Translations under genes and position numbers: made by a program
Notes under the pieces: model-generated
Databases searched by the model: none
What the model saw: the letters and a program-made list of their open reading frames with translations, nothing else
What the model was told of the DNA's origin: nothing
From: a virus
IMG/VR virus record: IMGVR_UViG_3300013006_001152
Location: 1-45,884 of that record
Strand: one strand, 5' to 3'
Length of the DNA stretch: 45,884 nt
Shown: positions 24,307 to 32,632 of the stretch, piece after piece
Position numbering within the stretch: position 1 is the first letter of the stretch
How the letters are laid out: each line of letters opens with the position of its first letter

Positions 24307-24867
24307 TTACTCACTTTCTAATTCTTTAAATGTTCTTTCACAAAAATCAATTATATATTTAATATAATCATTTTCCATCCAATCTACTATAGCCTGGAAA
24401 TTTTCAAATTCTGTTGGTAATTTATATCGTTCATAATAACCACCAGTTAGTTCTTCATCACCTGAATCGCCATCGTCATCTGTAAAATAGTAATATTCAA
24501 TATCAATTGGCAAATAACAGTTACCATCCCAGTAAGGTGTTGCGTAACCATCAAGACTATTTGTTGTTTTTTTATCTGTAACTTGAAAATATACAGCACC
24601 TAAAAAATCGTCCTTATCTAACCAAATGTGATATTCTTCTGTTTTATATTGTTTTTTTACATCACCATCATAAATTAATACAGAACAAATTTCATTTAAA
24701 TCAAGACAACTAAATTCTGGTAATCTTGAATTTTTATAAATTTTATCAAGTTGGGGTGTAGTTAATTTATATCTATTAATTGTTGCAACAAAACCAATTT
24801 CATTAAATGATTGTGTTAATTGATTCTTCAATCTAGACCCTTGTGATTCTGTAATTAGATATTTCAT
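24307..24867 (-). CDS. ITES-tagged protein, unknown
   Basis: 186 residues. Leader M-K-Y-L-I-T-E-S-Q-G-S-R-L. Beta-rich middle (V-L-I-Y-D-G-D, E-Y-H-I-W-L-D-K-D-D) and acidic C-terminus. Next to the acidic RR-module gene at 25194; spacing one base. Confidence 0.6.
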   Translation of the reverse strand: MKYLITESQGSRLKNQLTQSFNEIGFVATINRYKLTTPQLDKIYKNSRLPEFSCLDLNEICSVLIYDGDVKKQYKTEEYHIWLDKDDFLGAVYFQVTDKKTTNSLDGYATPYWDGNCYLPIDIEYYYFTDDDGDSGDEELTGGYYERYKLPTEFENFQAIVDWMENDYIKYIIDFCERTFKELESE

Positions 24868-25194
24868 TTAATCGTCATCTTCATTTTCTTCTTCACTACA
24901 ATCGGCATCATCGTAGTATTTTTTTATTGTTTTTAAAAATATTTTTTGAACAGTGTATCTTATAATTTCATTTTCTTCATCACCATCAGTTGCTGGATTA
25001 TCTTTTGTATACACATAAAAAATAATATCTGTAAGACCATCAAGAACAACTTCTGTATATTTACCTTTTCCAAGAAAACTACCAAATTTATTTATATAAT
25101 AACAAGGTTGCTGGTCTTCCATTTCCCCAGCCAGTAATTCTTTTAAATATTCTGGAGAAATTCTCCTTAATAAAAATTCTAAACTTTTATCCAT
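24868..25194 (-). CDS. RR-module small acidic protein
   Basis: 108 residues. Lacks the long leader but starts M-D-K-S-L-E-F-L-L-R-R-I-S-P-E-Y-L-K-E-L-L, the core of a family repeated across this window (F-L-R-R-V-T-P-E-E and similar). C-terminal D-D-A-D-C-S-E-E-E-N-E-D-D-D is strongly acidic. Confidence 0.6.
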   Translation of the reverse strand: MDKSLEFLLRRISPEYLKELLAGEMEDQQPCYYINKFGSFLGKGKYTEVVLDGLTDIIFYVYTKDNPATDGDEENEIIRYTVQKIFLKTIKKYYDDADCSEEENEDDD

Positions 25195-25195
25195 A

Positions 25196-25957
25196 TTAAA
25201 ATTTTATTTTAGTTAAATCAACAACTGGAATAAAAGTATCGGTTTTTAATTCAACTGGTTCTTTTTCATTTTGCCATTTCTTATAGAAATCTAAATTTCT
25301 AGAAGCGTCTTCGTCGTTTTCAAAATCCTCATCAGAAAAATATTCAAATTTAGAATGTCTCATATTTTCTGGTAAACGCATATAAATATCATTCATATAT
25401 TCTTCTAATTCTCTATTAAATTCAGTACCAAACTTATCTCTATATTCTTCATCAACATATCTAAATAAATATAGTCCTTCCAATTCAAGATGAGATAGAA
25501 GAAAATCAAATTTTTCGTAATTTTTTGGTGGTGTTACATTATAAAAATCATAAAACTTATTTAGATTAAATTTAAAATTAACGTAACCAAAAGCTCCGTA
25601 TTTTTTGTCATAATTAATATCAATGTCCATAACAAATGGATATTCGTCTTTAATGTGTTTTAGTAGGAGTTTTTTTCCGGCATCAGCCCTTTTAATTTCA
25701 GATTCAGAAATTACTGGATTTTTTTTTCCGGTAATCGATTCTTTAATATCAACAACACCTATAATTTCTTTTTTTTCTGGTAACGATTTTTTATAGTCTT
25801 GCCATTCTTGTTCATCTTTAAATTCTAACATATGTGATTGATAAACCGGTTCCTCACCCTTACCTGGTGAAAACTTAATTGCAACACCTTTTTTTATTGG
25901 TCTATCTTCAGTTAATAACTTTGTTAATTGTTCTTCTGTTAGAATATAGTTTTTCAT
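25196..25957 (-). CDS. LTEE-tagged protein, unknown
   Basis: 253 residues. Leader M-K-N-Y-I-L-T-E-E-Q-L-T-K-L-L-T-E-D. Then a mixed alpha/beta sequence with I-G-V-V-D-I-K-E-S and S-E-I-K-R-A-D-A-G-K-K-L-L-L. No family recognised; ATATTTAT element just upstream. Confidence 0.6.
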   Translation of the reverse strand: MKNYILTEEQLTKLLTEDRPIKKGVAIKFSPGKGEEPVYQSHMLEFKDEQEWQDYKKSLPEKKEIIGVVDIKESITGKKNPVISESEIKRADAGKKLLLKHIKDEYPFVMDIDINYDKKYGAFGYVNFKFNLNKFYDFYNVTPPKNYEKFDFLLSHLELEGLYLFRYVDEEYRDKFGTEFNRELEEYMNDIYMRLPENMRHSKFEYFSDEDFENDEDASRNLDFYKKWQNEKEPVELKTDTFIPVVDLTKIKF

Positions 25958-25969
25958 ATATTATAAATA

Positions 25970-26260
25970 TTAGTGCATTGGATAATCTCTTCTTAGATTA
26001 TTATAATACATATCAATTAAGGATCCAAAGATATTTGACACATACTCAATCATCTTATCCATATCTTCTTTACCTAATTCATTAACATCAATTTTATGTA
26101 AAACAAATAAAAAAGCATCAATTGATGATGATATAAGTTCTCTTTTAAAACTTTCTCTATTTTTTGTATCAAAAAAAGCGTGTATTGCGGCACGTTTCAT
26201 AATTTTTTCAAATTTCTGACCATTAAACCTTCTTAAAAAAAATGATGGTACTTTATTCAT
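25970..26260 (-). CDS. RR-module protein
   Basis: 96 residues from ATG 26260, chosen because it lies just after the upstream stop at 26263. Starts M-N-K-V-P-S-F-F-L-R-R-F-N-G-Q-K-F; the rest is helical, ending in D-M-Y-Y-N-N-L-R-R-D-Y, the family's terminal pattern. Confidence 0.55.
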   Translation of the reverse strand: MNKVPSFFLRRFNGQKFEKIMKRAAIHAFFDTKNRESFKRELISSSIDAFLFVLHKIDVNELGKEDMDKMIEYVSNIFGSLIDMYYNNLRRDYPMH

Positions 26261-26262
26261 AA

Positions 26263-26718
26263 TTAATAATCCCACTCATCATCAATATAATCTGAATCTC
26301 CATATTCAGTATTACTAACCCAATCCCAAGGGTCAATTTCGTCATTGTCTTTAAGTTCGTATAAATAACTTTGATCCACATCATCACTAACATATGTTAA
26401 TAATGTACCACTATGTGTTGTAAAAGAAGTTTGTCTTTCTTTTACAATGAATTGAATGTCCATTTCATTAAGTTTTGGCCTATCAATATTTTCAGTGTTA
26501 AAGTTATTGTTATAACTAAACACATAATAAAGATATTCTTTATCGAGTCTTGATAAGGAACCACCAATTGGTGCTGCAAGCTGTTTTTCCGATTGACCAT
26601 CTATACCATTAACGAAATTTCCAACATCTAGTGCTAATTGATCAAGAATTGGTGAAGCATATTTCATATACTTGATTAAGTGTTTGTCCGAAAAGTTTTC
26701 AAATAAAGAGTTTTCCAT
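26263..26718 (-). CDS. Acidic protein, unknown
   Basis: 151 residues. M-E-N-S-L-F-E-N-F-S-D-K-H-L-I-K-Y start without a leader. Many Asp/Tyr in the C-terminus (D-D-E-W-D-Y). No family recognised; position between tagged genes suggests the same functional set. Confidence 0.55.
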   Translation of the reverse strand: MENSLFENFSDKHLIKYMKYASPILDQLALDVGNFVNGIDGQSEKQLAAPIGGSLSRLDKEYLYYVFSYNNNFNTENIDRPKLNEMDIQFIVKERQTSFTTHSGTLLTYVSDDVDQSYLYELKDNDEIDPWDWVSNTEYGDSDYIDDEWDY

Positions 26719-26726
26719 AGTAATTT

Positions 26727-27125
26727 TTATTTATTACCTCTTGATATTGTACCACCAAAATATTTGTTTAACAATCTAGTTTGTTCATCGTCGCTTATTT
26801 GTAAAATATGTCCATTTTGGAGTTCTTTCGCCGTTTTACGACCAGTGTAATTCAATCTAAATTCACCAACACTTTCGCGCCGACCATTATCTTCCATTTC
26901 ATCAATTGTAAAATTAACAACACCATTAACGTCTTTTGGTTCAAGTCTACTAATAAGTTTAACATTGGTTTTACCCATCCACCTTTTTACTTTAATATAA
27001 TGTTCATCATCATTTTTTTTTCTTTTAAACGGATTAAAAAACTCATCAATTTCTGTTGTTTCGTTAATCATCCGTCTAATAATTCTTGTTAAATCTGATT
27101 CTGTAAGTCTTATAATTTTTTTCAT
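26727..27125 (-). CDS. LTES-tagged protein, unknown
   Basis: 132 residues. Leader M-K-K-I-I-R-L-T-E-S-D-L-T-R-I-I-R-R-M-I-N-E, the canonical form. Then a basic beta-rich small domain (K-V-K-R-W-M-G-K-T-N-V-K-L). No family. Confidence 0.6.
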   Translation of the reverse strand: MKKIIRLTESDLTRIIRRMINETTEIDEFFNPFKRKKNDDEHYIKVKRWMGKTNVKLISRLEPKDVNGVVNFTIDEMEDNGRRESVGEFRLNYTGRKTAKELQNGHILQISDDEQTRLLNKYFGGTISRGNK

Positions 27126-27152
27126 ACTATAATTTTATTATAAATATATCAT

Positions 27153-28154
27153 TTATAAAGATATTTTCCTTTCCCAAGCTTGATATAGACGATCTTTATA
27201 TTTTTTTATTAGGATTGGTTTTAAATCCCAATACATCCCCATAATTTTATCTCTACTCTCGTCCTTATAAACCACACCATAGTCAGGATCCTCCTCGGTT
27301 TCAATTTCATCACCCTTTCTATCCATAATAAAGTCGTGAAGAAGATCACCAATAACAACACTTGAAAAATATTTTAAATCATCCATCGGTGGCGTTGATA
27401 GAATGTAGCTAGTTATATTATCATCAAAATATTTTAAATCATCCAGTGTTATTCTTCTTTTAAGAAATGGTGGAAGATCAGTAAACAATCTTTCATACTG
27501 GGATTCTGTTAATTGTTTTTTATGTTTATTATAAAAATCTACTAATTCTTGATAAAAATGTGACTGAACAAATACCTTAATTTGATTTCTAAAAGTAACA
27601 TAATCAAAATCAGTCCCTTTCTCTTCTAGTCTTCCGGCAAGGATATCACCAATAAACATAGATGTTGCATGAATAAAACCATCTTTATCCAAACCTTTGG
27701 CAGTACGTATAAAAAGATCCTCATACTCTTTAAGTATATCTTCAATCTCACCAACTCTTCGGTAAAGATGTTTTCTTTTATTAGCAATAGATTCATTTAT
27801 ATTTCCACGTTGTGTATGATATCCCATATGATAATCATACAATACATCGTGATATTTCTTTTTTAGAAATGGAATTAATTGCCAAAAAATTTTAGATATA
27901 ATATTTTCCTCATTATCCCAATCATCATTATCAAAGTCTTGGTTAATTTCTTCAATTTTATAGTCGTGAATAAACTCATTTAAAGAATCTTGTAAATTAC
28001 CCTCAAGGTACTTATCAAAATCTTGTCCAACATAATATCTTTTATTGTTACGAATAACATCATCAAGAATATCAAAATCTCTTTCGGTCATCCTCCTTTT
28101 AACAGATGGGGGGATGAGGTTATAAAGTTGTTCTTCTGTAATTATTATTTTCAT
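27153..28154 (-). CDS. Triple RR-module protein with internal tag
   Basis: 333 residues. Leader M-K-I-I-I-T-E-E-Q-L-Y-N-L then module 1 (V-K-R-R-M-T-E-R-D-F). A second module follows near residue 130 (L-Y-R-R-V-G-E-I-E-D). At 214-223 a former leader Q-L-T-E-S-Q-Y-E-R-L precedes module 3 (L-K-R-R-I-T-L-D-D-L). So it looks like fused family members, the third with its tag still visible. The end matches the family (K-K-Y-K-D-R-L-Y-Q-A-W). Starts as ATGA overlapping the small gene upstream. Confidence 0.65.
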   Translation of the reverse strand: MKIIITEEQLYNLIPPSVKRRMTERDFDILDDVIRNNKRYYVGQDFDKYLEGNLQDSLNEFIHDYKIEEINQDFDNDDWDNEENIISKIFWQLIPFLKKKYHDVLYDYHMGYHTQRGNINESIANKRKHLYRRVGEIEDILKEYEDLFIRTAKGLDKDGFIHATSMFIGDILAGRLEEKGTDFDYVTFRNQIKVFVQSHFYQELVDFYNKHKKQLTESQYERLFTDLPPFLKRRITLDDLKYFDDNITSYILSTPPMDDLKYFSSVVIGDLLHDFIMDRKGDEIETEEDPDYGVVYKDESRDKIMGMYWDLKPILIKKYKDRLYQAWERKISL

Positions 28155-28342
28155 AATAGTCTAAATCTTAATAATGGTTTTCCATTAATTGTAATATCCC
28201 CTTTTTCATTTTTACCAATAGTTTTAACAACAATCTTTTTGTTTTTAAATTTACCACCCATAATTATATCCCCAACTTTAATGTCAAGTTTAATCATTTC
28301 TGTAATATGTTTGTATTGTTGTTCGGTTATAATGATTTTCAT
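28151..28342 (-). CDS. ITEQ-tagged mini SH3-like protein
   Basis: 63 residues. Leader M-K-I-I-I-T-E-Q-Q-Y-K-H-I then a small beta-rich basic domain (V-G-D-I-I-M-G-G-K-F-K-N-K-K-I-V). Shows that the leader is attached even to very small domains. Confidence 0.6.
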   Translation of the reverse strand: MKIIITEQQYKHITEMIKLDIKVGDIIMGGKFKNKKIVVKTIGKNEKGDITINGKPLLRFRLL

Positions 28343-28343
28343 A

Positions 28344-28712
28344 TTATAATAAATACTTAATATATTTATGCTCTAATCTCCTTAAAATAAAATTTTTGAG
28401 GTCTTTTGATATACTATCAAAATCAACAGTATAATACCCACTATAACTTTTCGGGACATCAAGCGACTCATCGTAATTTACCCCAATACCAAATTGGTCA
28501 TTTATATGAAGCGCAAAAAGAATTTTTCTTGTATCAAACCAAATTTCCTGAAGATAAACAATATCATTATCCCTATACAATTCCAGTCCACCTGGTACCC
28601 TATCCTCAAGTTCCTTAACTAATTTTTTTGGTAACTCCCAGTAAAGAAGATCAGTCTCGGTAACTTCCTCTTTAAGTGCTCGTTTAATAATATTTATTAG
28701 TTCAGTTCCCAT
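28344..28712 (-). CDS. Tagged protein, unknown
   Basis: 122 residues. Leader G-T-E-L-I-N-I-I-K-R-A-L-K-E-E (amphipathic, with A-L-K-E-E). Alpha/beta body and C-terminal I-L-R-R-L-E-H-K-Y. AGTATTTAT lies upstream. Confidence 0.55.
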   Translation of the reverse strand: MGTELINIIKRALKEEVTETDLLYWELPKKLVKELEDRVPGGLELYRDNDIVYLQEIWFDTRKILFALHINDQFGIGVNYDESLDVPKSYSGYYTVDFDSISKDLKNFILRRLEHKYIKYLL

Positions 28713-28734
28713 ATTATAATAAATACTTTATAAA

Positions 28735-28768
28735 ACAAAAAACCCCACCTGTTATGGATGGGGGTTAT
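28735..28768 (-). terminator. Rho-independent terminator
   Basis: CCCCACC ... GGATGGGGG with A-run on the plus strand (T-run on minus). Follows the 212-residue gene on the minus strand. The same CCCCAC core recurs at three other minus-strand terminators. Confidence 0.75.
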
Positions 28769-28775
28769 ACGAATT

Positions 28776-29414
28776 TTATGACCAAACAGTAGGTTTTGGT
28801 GAAAATTTAGATTCCAAATTTTCAAGATTACTTTGTATTTTATTTAAATTACTTAAACTTTTATTTATTTTTGTTAATTCAGTATTACAACCACTTTTAA
28901 CATTACCGACAATTGTGTTTATTTTTGAGGCCACGGTTGTTTCCATTTTGTCAAATGAAACATTAAGTTTGGTTTGTAAACTTGAAACGGAATTTATTCT
29001 AAGTTTGGCCCCATAAAAATATGTCCCAAGTGCCGTTGCCGTTTGATTACCAAAAATCCCATCTCTTCCTATATTATGACCAATTGCGATTAAAAAGTCT
29101 TGTATCTCACCAGCATTGGCTCTAGGTATTTTTATAGTATTATAGGGTGAACATCTTTTATTAATTTTATTTTTTGCTTCTGTTACATCTTTTATTAAAG
29201 TCTGCACTTTTTTTAATTGAACTCGAGTGTCATTTAAACTTTTGAGATCACCGCCAGTACTAGAACCACCACCAAAATCAATGTCCGGTCCCCATCCCAT
29301 TCCGGGTCCTTCAGAAACGGCAGCTTCAGCAAAGGTCAACCACCATTGTTCTTCAATTACCCGTTTAACAATTCTAGTTAAATCTGATTCTGTTAATGTT
29401 ATTATTTTTTTCAT
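28776..29414 (-). CDS. LTES-tagged protein with peptidoglycan-binding-like domain
   Basis: 212 residues from ATG 29414, because that ATG starts the canonical leader (M-K-K-I-I-T-L-T-E-S-D-L-T-R-I-V-K-R-V-I-E-E); an in-frame upstream extension to 29594 has no leader. After a Gly-rich linker, I-Q-D-F-L-I-A-I-G-H-N-I-G-R-D-G-I-F-G-N-Q-T-A-T-A is a peptidoglycan-binding repeat like that of the 854-residue protein. A coiled coil follows (residues about 160-200). Confidence 0.65.
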   Translation of the reverse strand: MKKIITLTESDLTRIVKRVIEEQWWLTFAEAAVSEGPGMGWGPDIDFGGGSSTGGDLKSLNDTRVQLKKVQTLIKDVTEAKNKINKRCSPYNTIKIPRANAGEIQDFLIAIGHNIGRDGIFGNQTATALGTYFYGAKLRINSVSSLQTKLNVSFDKMETTVASKINTIVGNVKSGCNTELTKINKSLSNLNKIQSNLENLESKFSPKPTVWS

Positions 29415-29535
29415 AATAAGTCGCTTTATAAATAAATATATTGACCATTCAAAAAACGCGGCCGGGAAAAACCATTTAAAATCACGGACGAAGTCCGGGT
29501 TCGGTTTACACCCCCAATAAGAAAAGAAGAATTTT

Positions 29536-29916
29536 TTATCTAGATTTACCTTTGTACCAGGCCTTATGTAACTTATCTTTATAATGGTCTTCAAAAAAAG
29601 GGATTAATTCCCAATACTTATCAAAAACTTCTTTCAAACTATCGTTATTATAAACCGCCCTAAAATCGGGGCCCTCCTCATACTCGGTTTCAATTTCATC
29701 ATCCTTTCTCTCAAGAACAAATTCATGCATGACCTGTGAAATAACATTATAAGAAAATTCATCAAAGTCGGATGACCAAAGTAAACTATCGTGAATGTTT
29801 TTATTTAAATTGTTATCAAAATATTCAAAATCATCTGGGGTTATTCTTCTTTTAAGAGAAGTGGGTAATTCCTTAAATAACATTTCGTACTGGGATTCGG
29901 TTATAATAATTTTCAT
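29536..29916 (-). CDS. ITES-tagged RR-module protein
   Basis: 126 residues. Leader M-K-I-I-I-T-E-S-Q-Y-E-M-L then S-L-K-R-R-I-T-P-D-D-F-E-Y-F-D-N-N-L. Closest to the gene at 30277 and to module 3 of 27153. Ends Y-K-D-K-L-H-K-A-W. Function unknown. Confidence 0.65.
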   Translation of the reverse strand: MKIIITESQYEMLFKELPTSLKRRITPDDFEYFDNNLNKNIHDSLLWSSDFDEFSYNVISQVMHEFVLERKDDEIETEYEEGPDFRAVYNNDSLKEVFDKYWELIPFFEDHYKDKLHKAWYKGKSR

Positions 29917-29931
29917 AATAATATTTTTAAT

Positions 29932-30261
29932 TTACCAACGGGATTTATCACACATACGAACAAACATATTTCTAATGTAATTCCCGTAGTTTTCCTCAAC
30001 AACTTTATTTAATAGATTAATATCCATATTTGCCCCACCCCTATCAGAATCATCGTGAAAGAAATCCCAATTCCGAACGGTAAAGTCTTCAATACATTGT
30101 TCCACAAAACCGTCATAAAATGAATACGGACCATTATTACGACACCACCAAGCATTGTGTTCACTCATTTCATAGTCATCAATCCTTTTTTCAACAACCT
30201 CAACAAATTCCTGTAACCGTCTAAGAATATAATTTTGATTTTCTGTAATAATAATTTTCAT
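29932..30261 (-). CDS. ITEN-tagged RR-module protein
   Basis: 109 residues. Leader M-K-I-I-I-T-E-N-Q-N-Y-I-L-R-R-L. Body with W-W-C-R-N-N-G and D-S-D-R-G-G. Weaker member of the RR family. Confidence 0.6.
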   Translation of the reverse strand: MKIIITENQNYILRRLQEFVEVVEKRIDDYEMSEHNAWWCRNNGPYSFYDGFVEQCIEDFTVRNWDFFHDDSDRGGANMDINLLNKVVEENYGNYIRNMFVRMCDKSRW

Positions 30262-30276
30262 ATAGGAAAGAATTTT

Positions 30277-30642
30277 TTATCTGGACCTACCTTTTACCTT
30301 CCAGGCCTGGTATAATATATTTTTATATCTTTTTTCAAGAAATGGTATAATTTCAAAGTAAAGATCAAAAACTTTAGTTATCTCTGGTGTCATACCAAAC
30401 ATATCAAGTTCAACGCCTGGTGGTACTGCTGGTAATTCATCATATTTTTTACCTAAAACAAATTCATTAACAAGATCACTAATAACATCATAAGAAAATT
30501 TATTAAAATTCGGTACCCAACGTATATCATCAATATGATAAACTAAATTAGTATCAAAGTATTTAAAATCATCCGGGGTTAATCTTCTTTTAAGAGAATT
30601 AGATAATACATTGTACTGGGATTCAGTTATTATTATTTTCAT
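30277..30642 (-). CDS. ITES-tagged RR-module protein
   Basis: 121 residues. Leader M-K-I-I-I-T-E-S-Q-Y-N-V-L then S-L-K-R-R-L-T-P-D-D-F-K-Y-F-D-T-N-L; ends Y-K-N-I-L-Y-Q-A-W. Paralogue of the gene at 29536, suggesting tandem duplication with divergence. Confidence 0.65.
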   Translation of the reverse strand: MKIIITESQYNVLSNSLKRRLTPDDFKYFDTNLVYHIDDIRWVPNFNKFSYDVISDLVNEFVLGKKYDELPAVPPGVELDMFGMTPEITKVFDLYFEIIPFLEKRYKNILYQAWKVKGRSR

Positions 30643-30663
30643 AATAATAAATATATCATAAAA

Positions 30664-30694
30664 TAAAAAACCCCACTTAGGGTTGGGGGTTAAC
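30664..30694 (-). terminator. Rho-independent terminator
   Basis: AACCCC / GGGGTT stem with T-run on the minus strand, after the stop of the 104-residue gene. Confidence 0.65.
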
Positions 30695-30710
30695 TTAATA
30701 TAAAATATTT

Positions 30711-31025
30711 TTAATAGCGTCCTCTTCTTCTGTAATTTTCGTTTGTTGCGGGTGTTGCGGGTGTTTCTTGATTACGACTACCGCAGAAAAAATTAAGAGC
30801 TTTATCGGTTAAAGGTAATATTTCCGTACCTCTTTTCAAATATGGATTATTTGTATATTCATTTGCGGGATCTGCAGTTCCAACAATTGCCTTATTACAA
30901 CTAAGGACAATAGTATCACCATTACTTGATGTGTATTTTGTTGTCGGCACAATAAGGCCTTCTTTAATAATCTTTCTTACAATTCTTGCAAGATCCGACT
31001 CTGTTAGTCTAACTGTTCTTTTCAT
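30711..31025 (-). CDS. LTES-tagged protein, unknown
   Basis: 104 residues. Leader M-K-R-T-V-R-L-T-E-S-D-L-A-R-I-V-R-K-I-I-K-E. Short beta-rich body and basic tail ending R-R-R-G-R-Y. Preceded by the 54-bp repeat R1. Confidence 0.6.
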   Translation of the reverse strand: MKRTVRLTESDLARIVRKIIKEGLIVPTTKYTSSNGDTIVLSCNKAIVGTADPANEYTNNPYLKRGTEILPLTDKALNFFCGSRNQETPATPATNENYRRRGRY

Positions 31026-31053
31026 TTTGTTATTTTTTTTTAATTATCTTAAA

Positions 31054-31107
31054 TATAAATATATCCGCGTTATAATAATTGCCGTATAATCCGAATTTTT
31101 TTTAAAA
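31054..31107 (-). repeat. Repeat R1, copy 1 (upstream of tagged gene)
   Basis: 54 bp, same as 31539-31592 with four mismatches. Lies directly upstream of the gene at 31025 on the minus strand and contains the ATATTTAT element; probably a repeated promoter/leader region. Confidence 0.8.
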
Positions 31108-31524
31108 TTATTGTTCTGGTTCGTACATACACACGCCTTCTCCTTTACACATACCACTTGTATTATCACTAGCGGCCATTAAATTAATGTTAGTGCCGTC
31201 AAAAGAATATGTGTAGTTACCATTACCACTTCTAAACCCTCTACCAAATTCGGTCCCATTAGGACTCCAAAAATCATTAAAAGTATAATTACTTGTGGTA
31301 TCAATACCATTAATACTCTGAATACTAGGAACGGGTTTATTTGGTTCAAGTATCATAACACCTGTTTTGGCACCCTCAAAGTATTGTTTGTTAAACTGAA
31401 AAACACTTTCAGCAGCACTTTTTAATGCCCCCAAAGCTTCAGGTGAAGGCACTTGTTCCATAACCAACGGTTTAACATTTCCCATTGTTGATTCTAGTAA
31501 TTGTTTAAATCTATTTTTGTTCAT
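31108..31524 (-). CDS. Tagged protein (RFxQLLES leader), unknown
   Basis: 138 residues. Leader N-R-F-K-Q-L-L-E-S-T-M-G-N-V-K-P-L-V-M-E-Q is shared with the gene at 35152 (N-R-F-N-Q-L-M-E-S-K-S-G-D-V-K-P-L-I-K-E-Q), a third leader type. Ends with Cys-containing K-G-E-G-V-C-M. The gene lies between two copies of repeat R1. Confidence 0.6.
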   Translation of the reverse strand: MNKNRFKQLLESTMGNVKPLVMEQVPSPEALGALKSAAESVFQFNKQYFEGAKTGVMILEPNKPVPSIQSINGIDTTSNYTFNDFWSPNGTEFGRGFRSGNGNYTYSFDGTNINLMAASDNTSGMCKGEGVCMYEPEQ

Positions 31525-31538
31525 AGTAATATTTTAAT

Positions 31539-31592
31539 TATAAATATACCCGTGTTATAATAATTGTTGTATAATCCGAATTTTTTTTAAAA
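31539..31592 (-). repeat. Repeat R1, copy 2
   Basis: Partner of 31054-31107, upstream of the gene starting at 31524. The gene between the two copies could be gained or lost by recombination. Confidence 0.8.
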
Positions 31593-31600
31593 ATTGGGGG

Positions 31601-31632
31601 AAATAAAAAACCCCACTCTAATAAGAGTGGGG
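31601..31632 (-). terminator. Rho-independent terminator
   Basis: CCCCACTCT (31611-31619), loop AATA, AGAGTGGGG (31624-31632) with a T-run on the minus strand. Ends the 59-residue gene. Confidence 0.9.
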
Positions 31633-31638
31633 AATGTT

Positions 31639-31818
31639 TTACAAACGGGATGCCGCTTCCATAAGTCGTCCTAACTTAATTTCCAGTTCACGGATTTCAT
31701 TTAACTGTCTTTGGTTTAATTCCAGAGATTCCCCCTTTATTGAAGAAATCTTATTTTGTGTTCTTGTATATTCAAACATTAGTTGATTATACTGCTCTGC
31801 TTTTAATTCGTTATTCAT
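31639..31818 (-). CDS. Small coiled-coil protein (59 residues)
   Basis: ATG 31818 to TAA 31639. Heptad-like M-N-N-E-L-K-A-E-Q-Y-N-Q-L-M-F-E-Y then S-L-E-L-N-Q-R-Q-L-N-E-I-R-E-L-E. ATATTTAT upstream and a strong terminator directly downstream support it as a gene. Confidence 0.65.
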   Translation of the reverse strand: MNNELKAEQYNQLMFEYTRTQNKISSIKGESLELNQRQLNEIRELEIKLGRLMEAASRL

Positions 31819-31914
31819 AATTGATATATAGTTAATAAATATAAAAAGGAAATAAACCTACTTGGTATTTTCTGAAAAAATTTCCAAAAATTTTTTTTTG
31901 AAATTAAAGGTTAA

Positions 31915-32226
31915 TTAAAATAGGGGGTCTTGTTGTAGACTACCAGGTTTCTTGTTGTCATATATCTTTCTTATCTCACCTCTTAGTTCATAGACAATGT
32001 AATCTCTAAGCTCTGTACGTAAAGGATATTTTCCCCCACGTCCATCAAATGGTACCATATAACTTGGAAGTTCATTTAAGGTTGTTAATGCAACATAAGA
32101 AATATAATTTTGAAAATCAGTAAACTCGGTTGGATCAACAAATTGTAATACATTATTAAGTTTCTCCTCAACGGCCGGAAGTCTTCTAAGGTAAGTAAAT
32201 TGTGATTCTGTTATAATGATTTTCAT
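31915..32226 (-). CDS. ITES-tagged RR-like protein
   Basis: 103 residues from ATG 32226, chosen because the leader M-K-I-I-I-T-E-S-Q-F-T-Y-L-R-R-L begins there and the upstream gene stops at 32243. Helical body, end with S-L-Q-Q-D-P-L-F. Intergenic 31819-31914 is AT-rich with no other gene. Confidence 0.6.
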   Translation of the reverse strand: MKIIITESQFTYLRRLPAVEEKLNNVLQFVDPTEFTDFQNYISYVALTTLNELPSYMVPFDGRGGKYPLRTELRDYIVYELRGEIRKIYDNKKPGSLQQDPLF

Positions 32227-32242
32227 ATAACAATAAATATAT

Positions 32243-32575
32243 TTAACATTCGTTATCTTCTTCCCACACACTAACAAGATCATCGTAGTATTCCTTATAC
32301 ATTAGATTTTCCACTTCTTCTCTTTCCGGTTGATCATCTTCTTCTCTTTCCGGTTGATCATCATAATCTATCTCTTCATCCGAATCATCATACCCTTCAT
32401 CTTTATAGAAAAAACTTAATCCCTGACTAATACAAAAATCAGCGTAATCCTCACTGTCTTCAAAATTACACGGATCCTGAATTTCTGTTTGATACTCAAT
32501 AATATCTCTAAGTTCCTGGAGTCTTCTAAGTCTTTGGAAAATTTTGTTTTGAGATTCTGTAATAATGTATTTCAT
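32243..32575 (-). CDS. ITES-tagged acidic protein with repeat
   Basis: 110 residues. Leader M-K-Y-I-I-T-E-S-Q-N-K-I-F. Contains a tandem D-D-Q-P-E-R-E-E duplication (exact at DNA level) within an acidic tract. RR motif (R-L-R-R-L) directly after the leader. Confidence 0.6.
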   Translation of the reverse strand: MKYIITESQNKIFQRLRRLQELRDIIEYQTEIQDPCNFEDSEDYADFCISQGLSFFYKDEGYDDSDEEIDYDDQPEREEDDQPEREEVENLMYKEYYDDLVSVWEEDNEC

Positions 32576-32597
32576 ATATGAATAAATATACTAGGAA

Positions 32598-32620
32598 ATA
32601 AAAACCCCACTCTTTATGGG
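32598..32620 (-). terminator. Weak terminator
   Basis: CCCA / TGGG stem with T-rich minus-strand tail, downstream of the archaemetzincin gene. Confidence 0.45.
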
Positions 32621-32632
32621 AAAAAAATTTAA

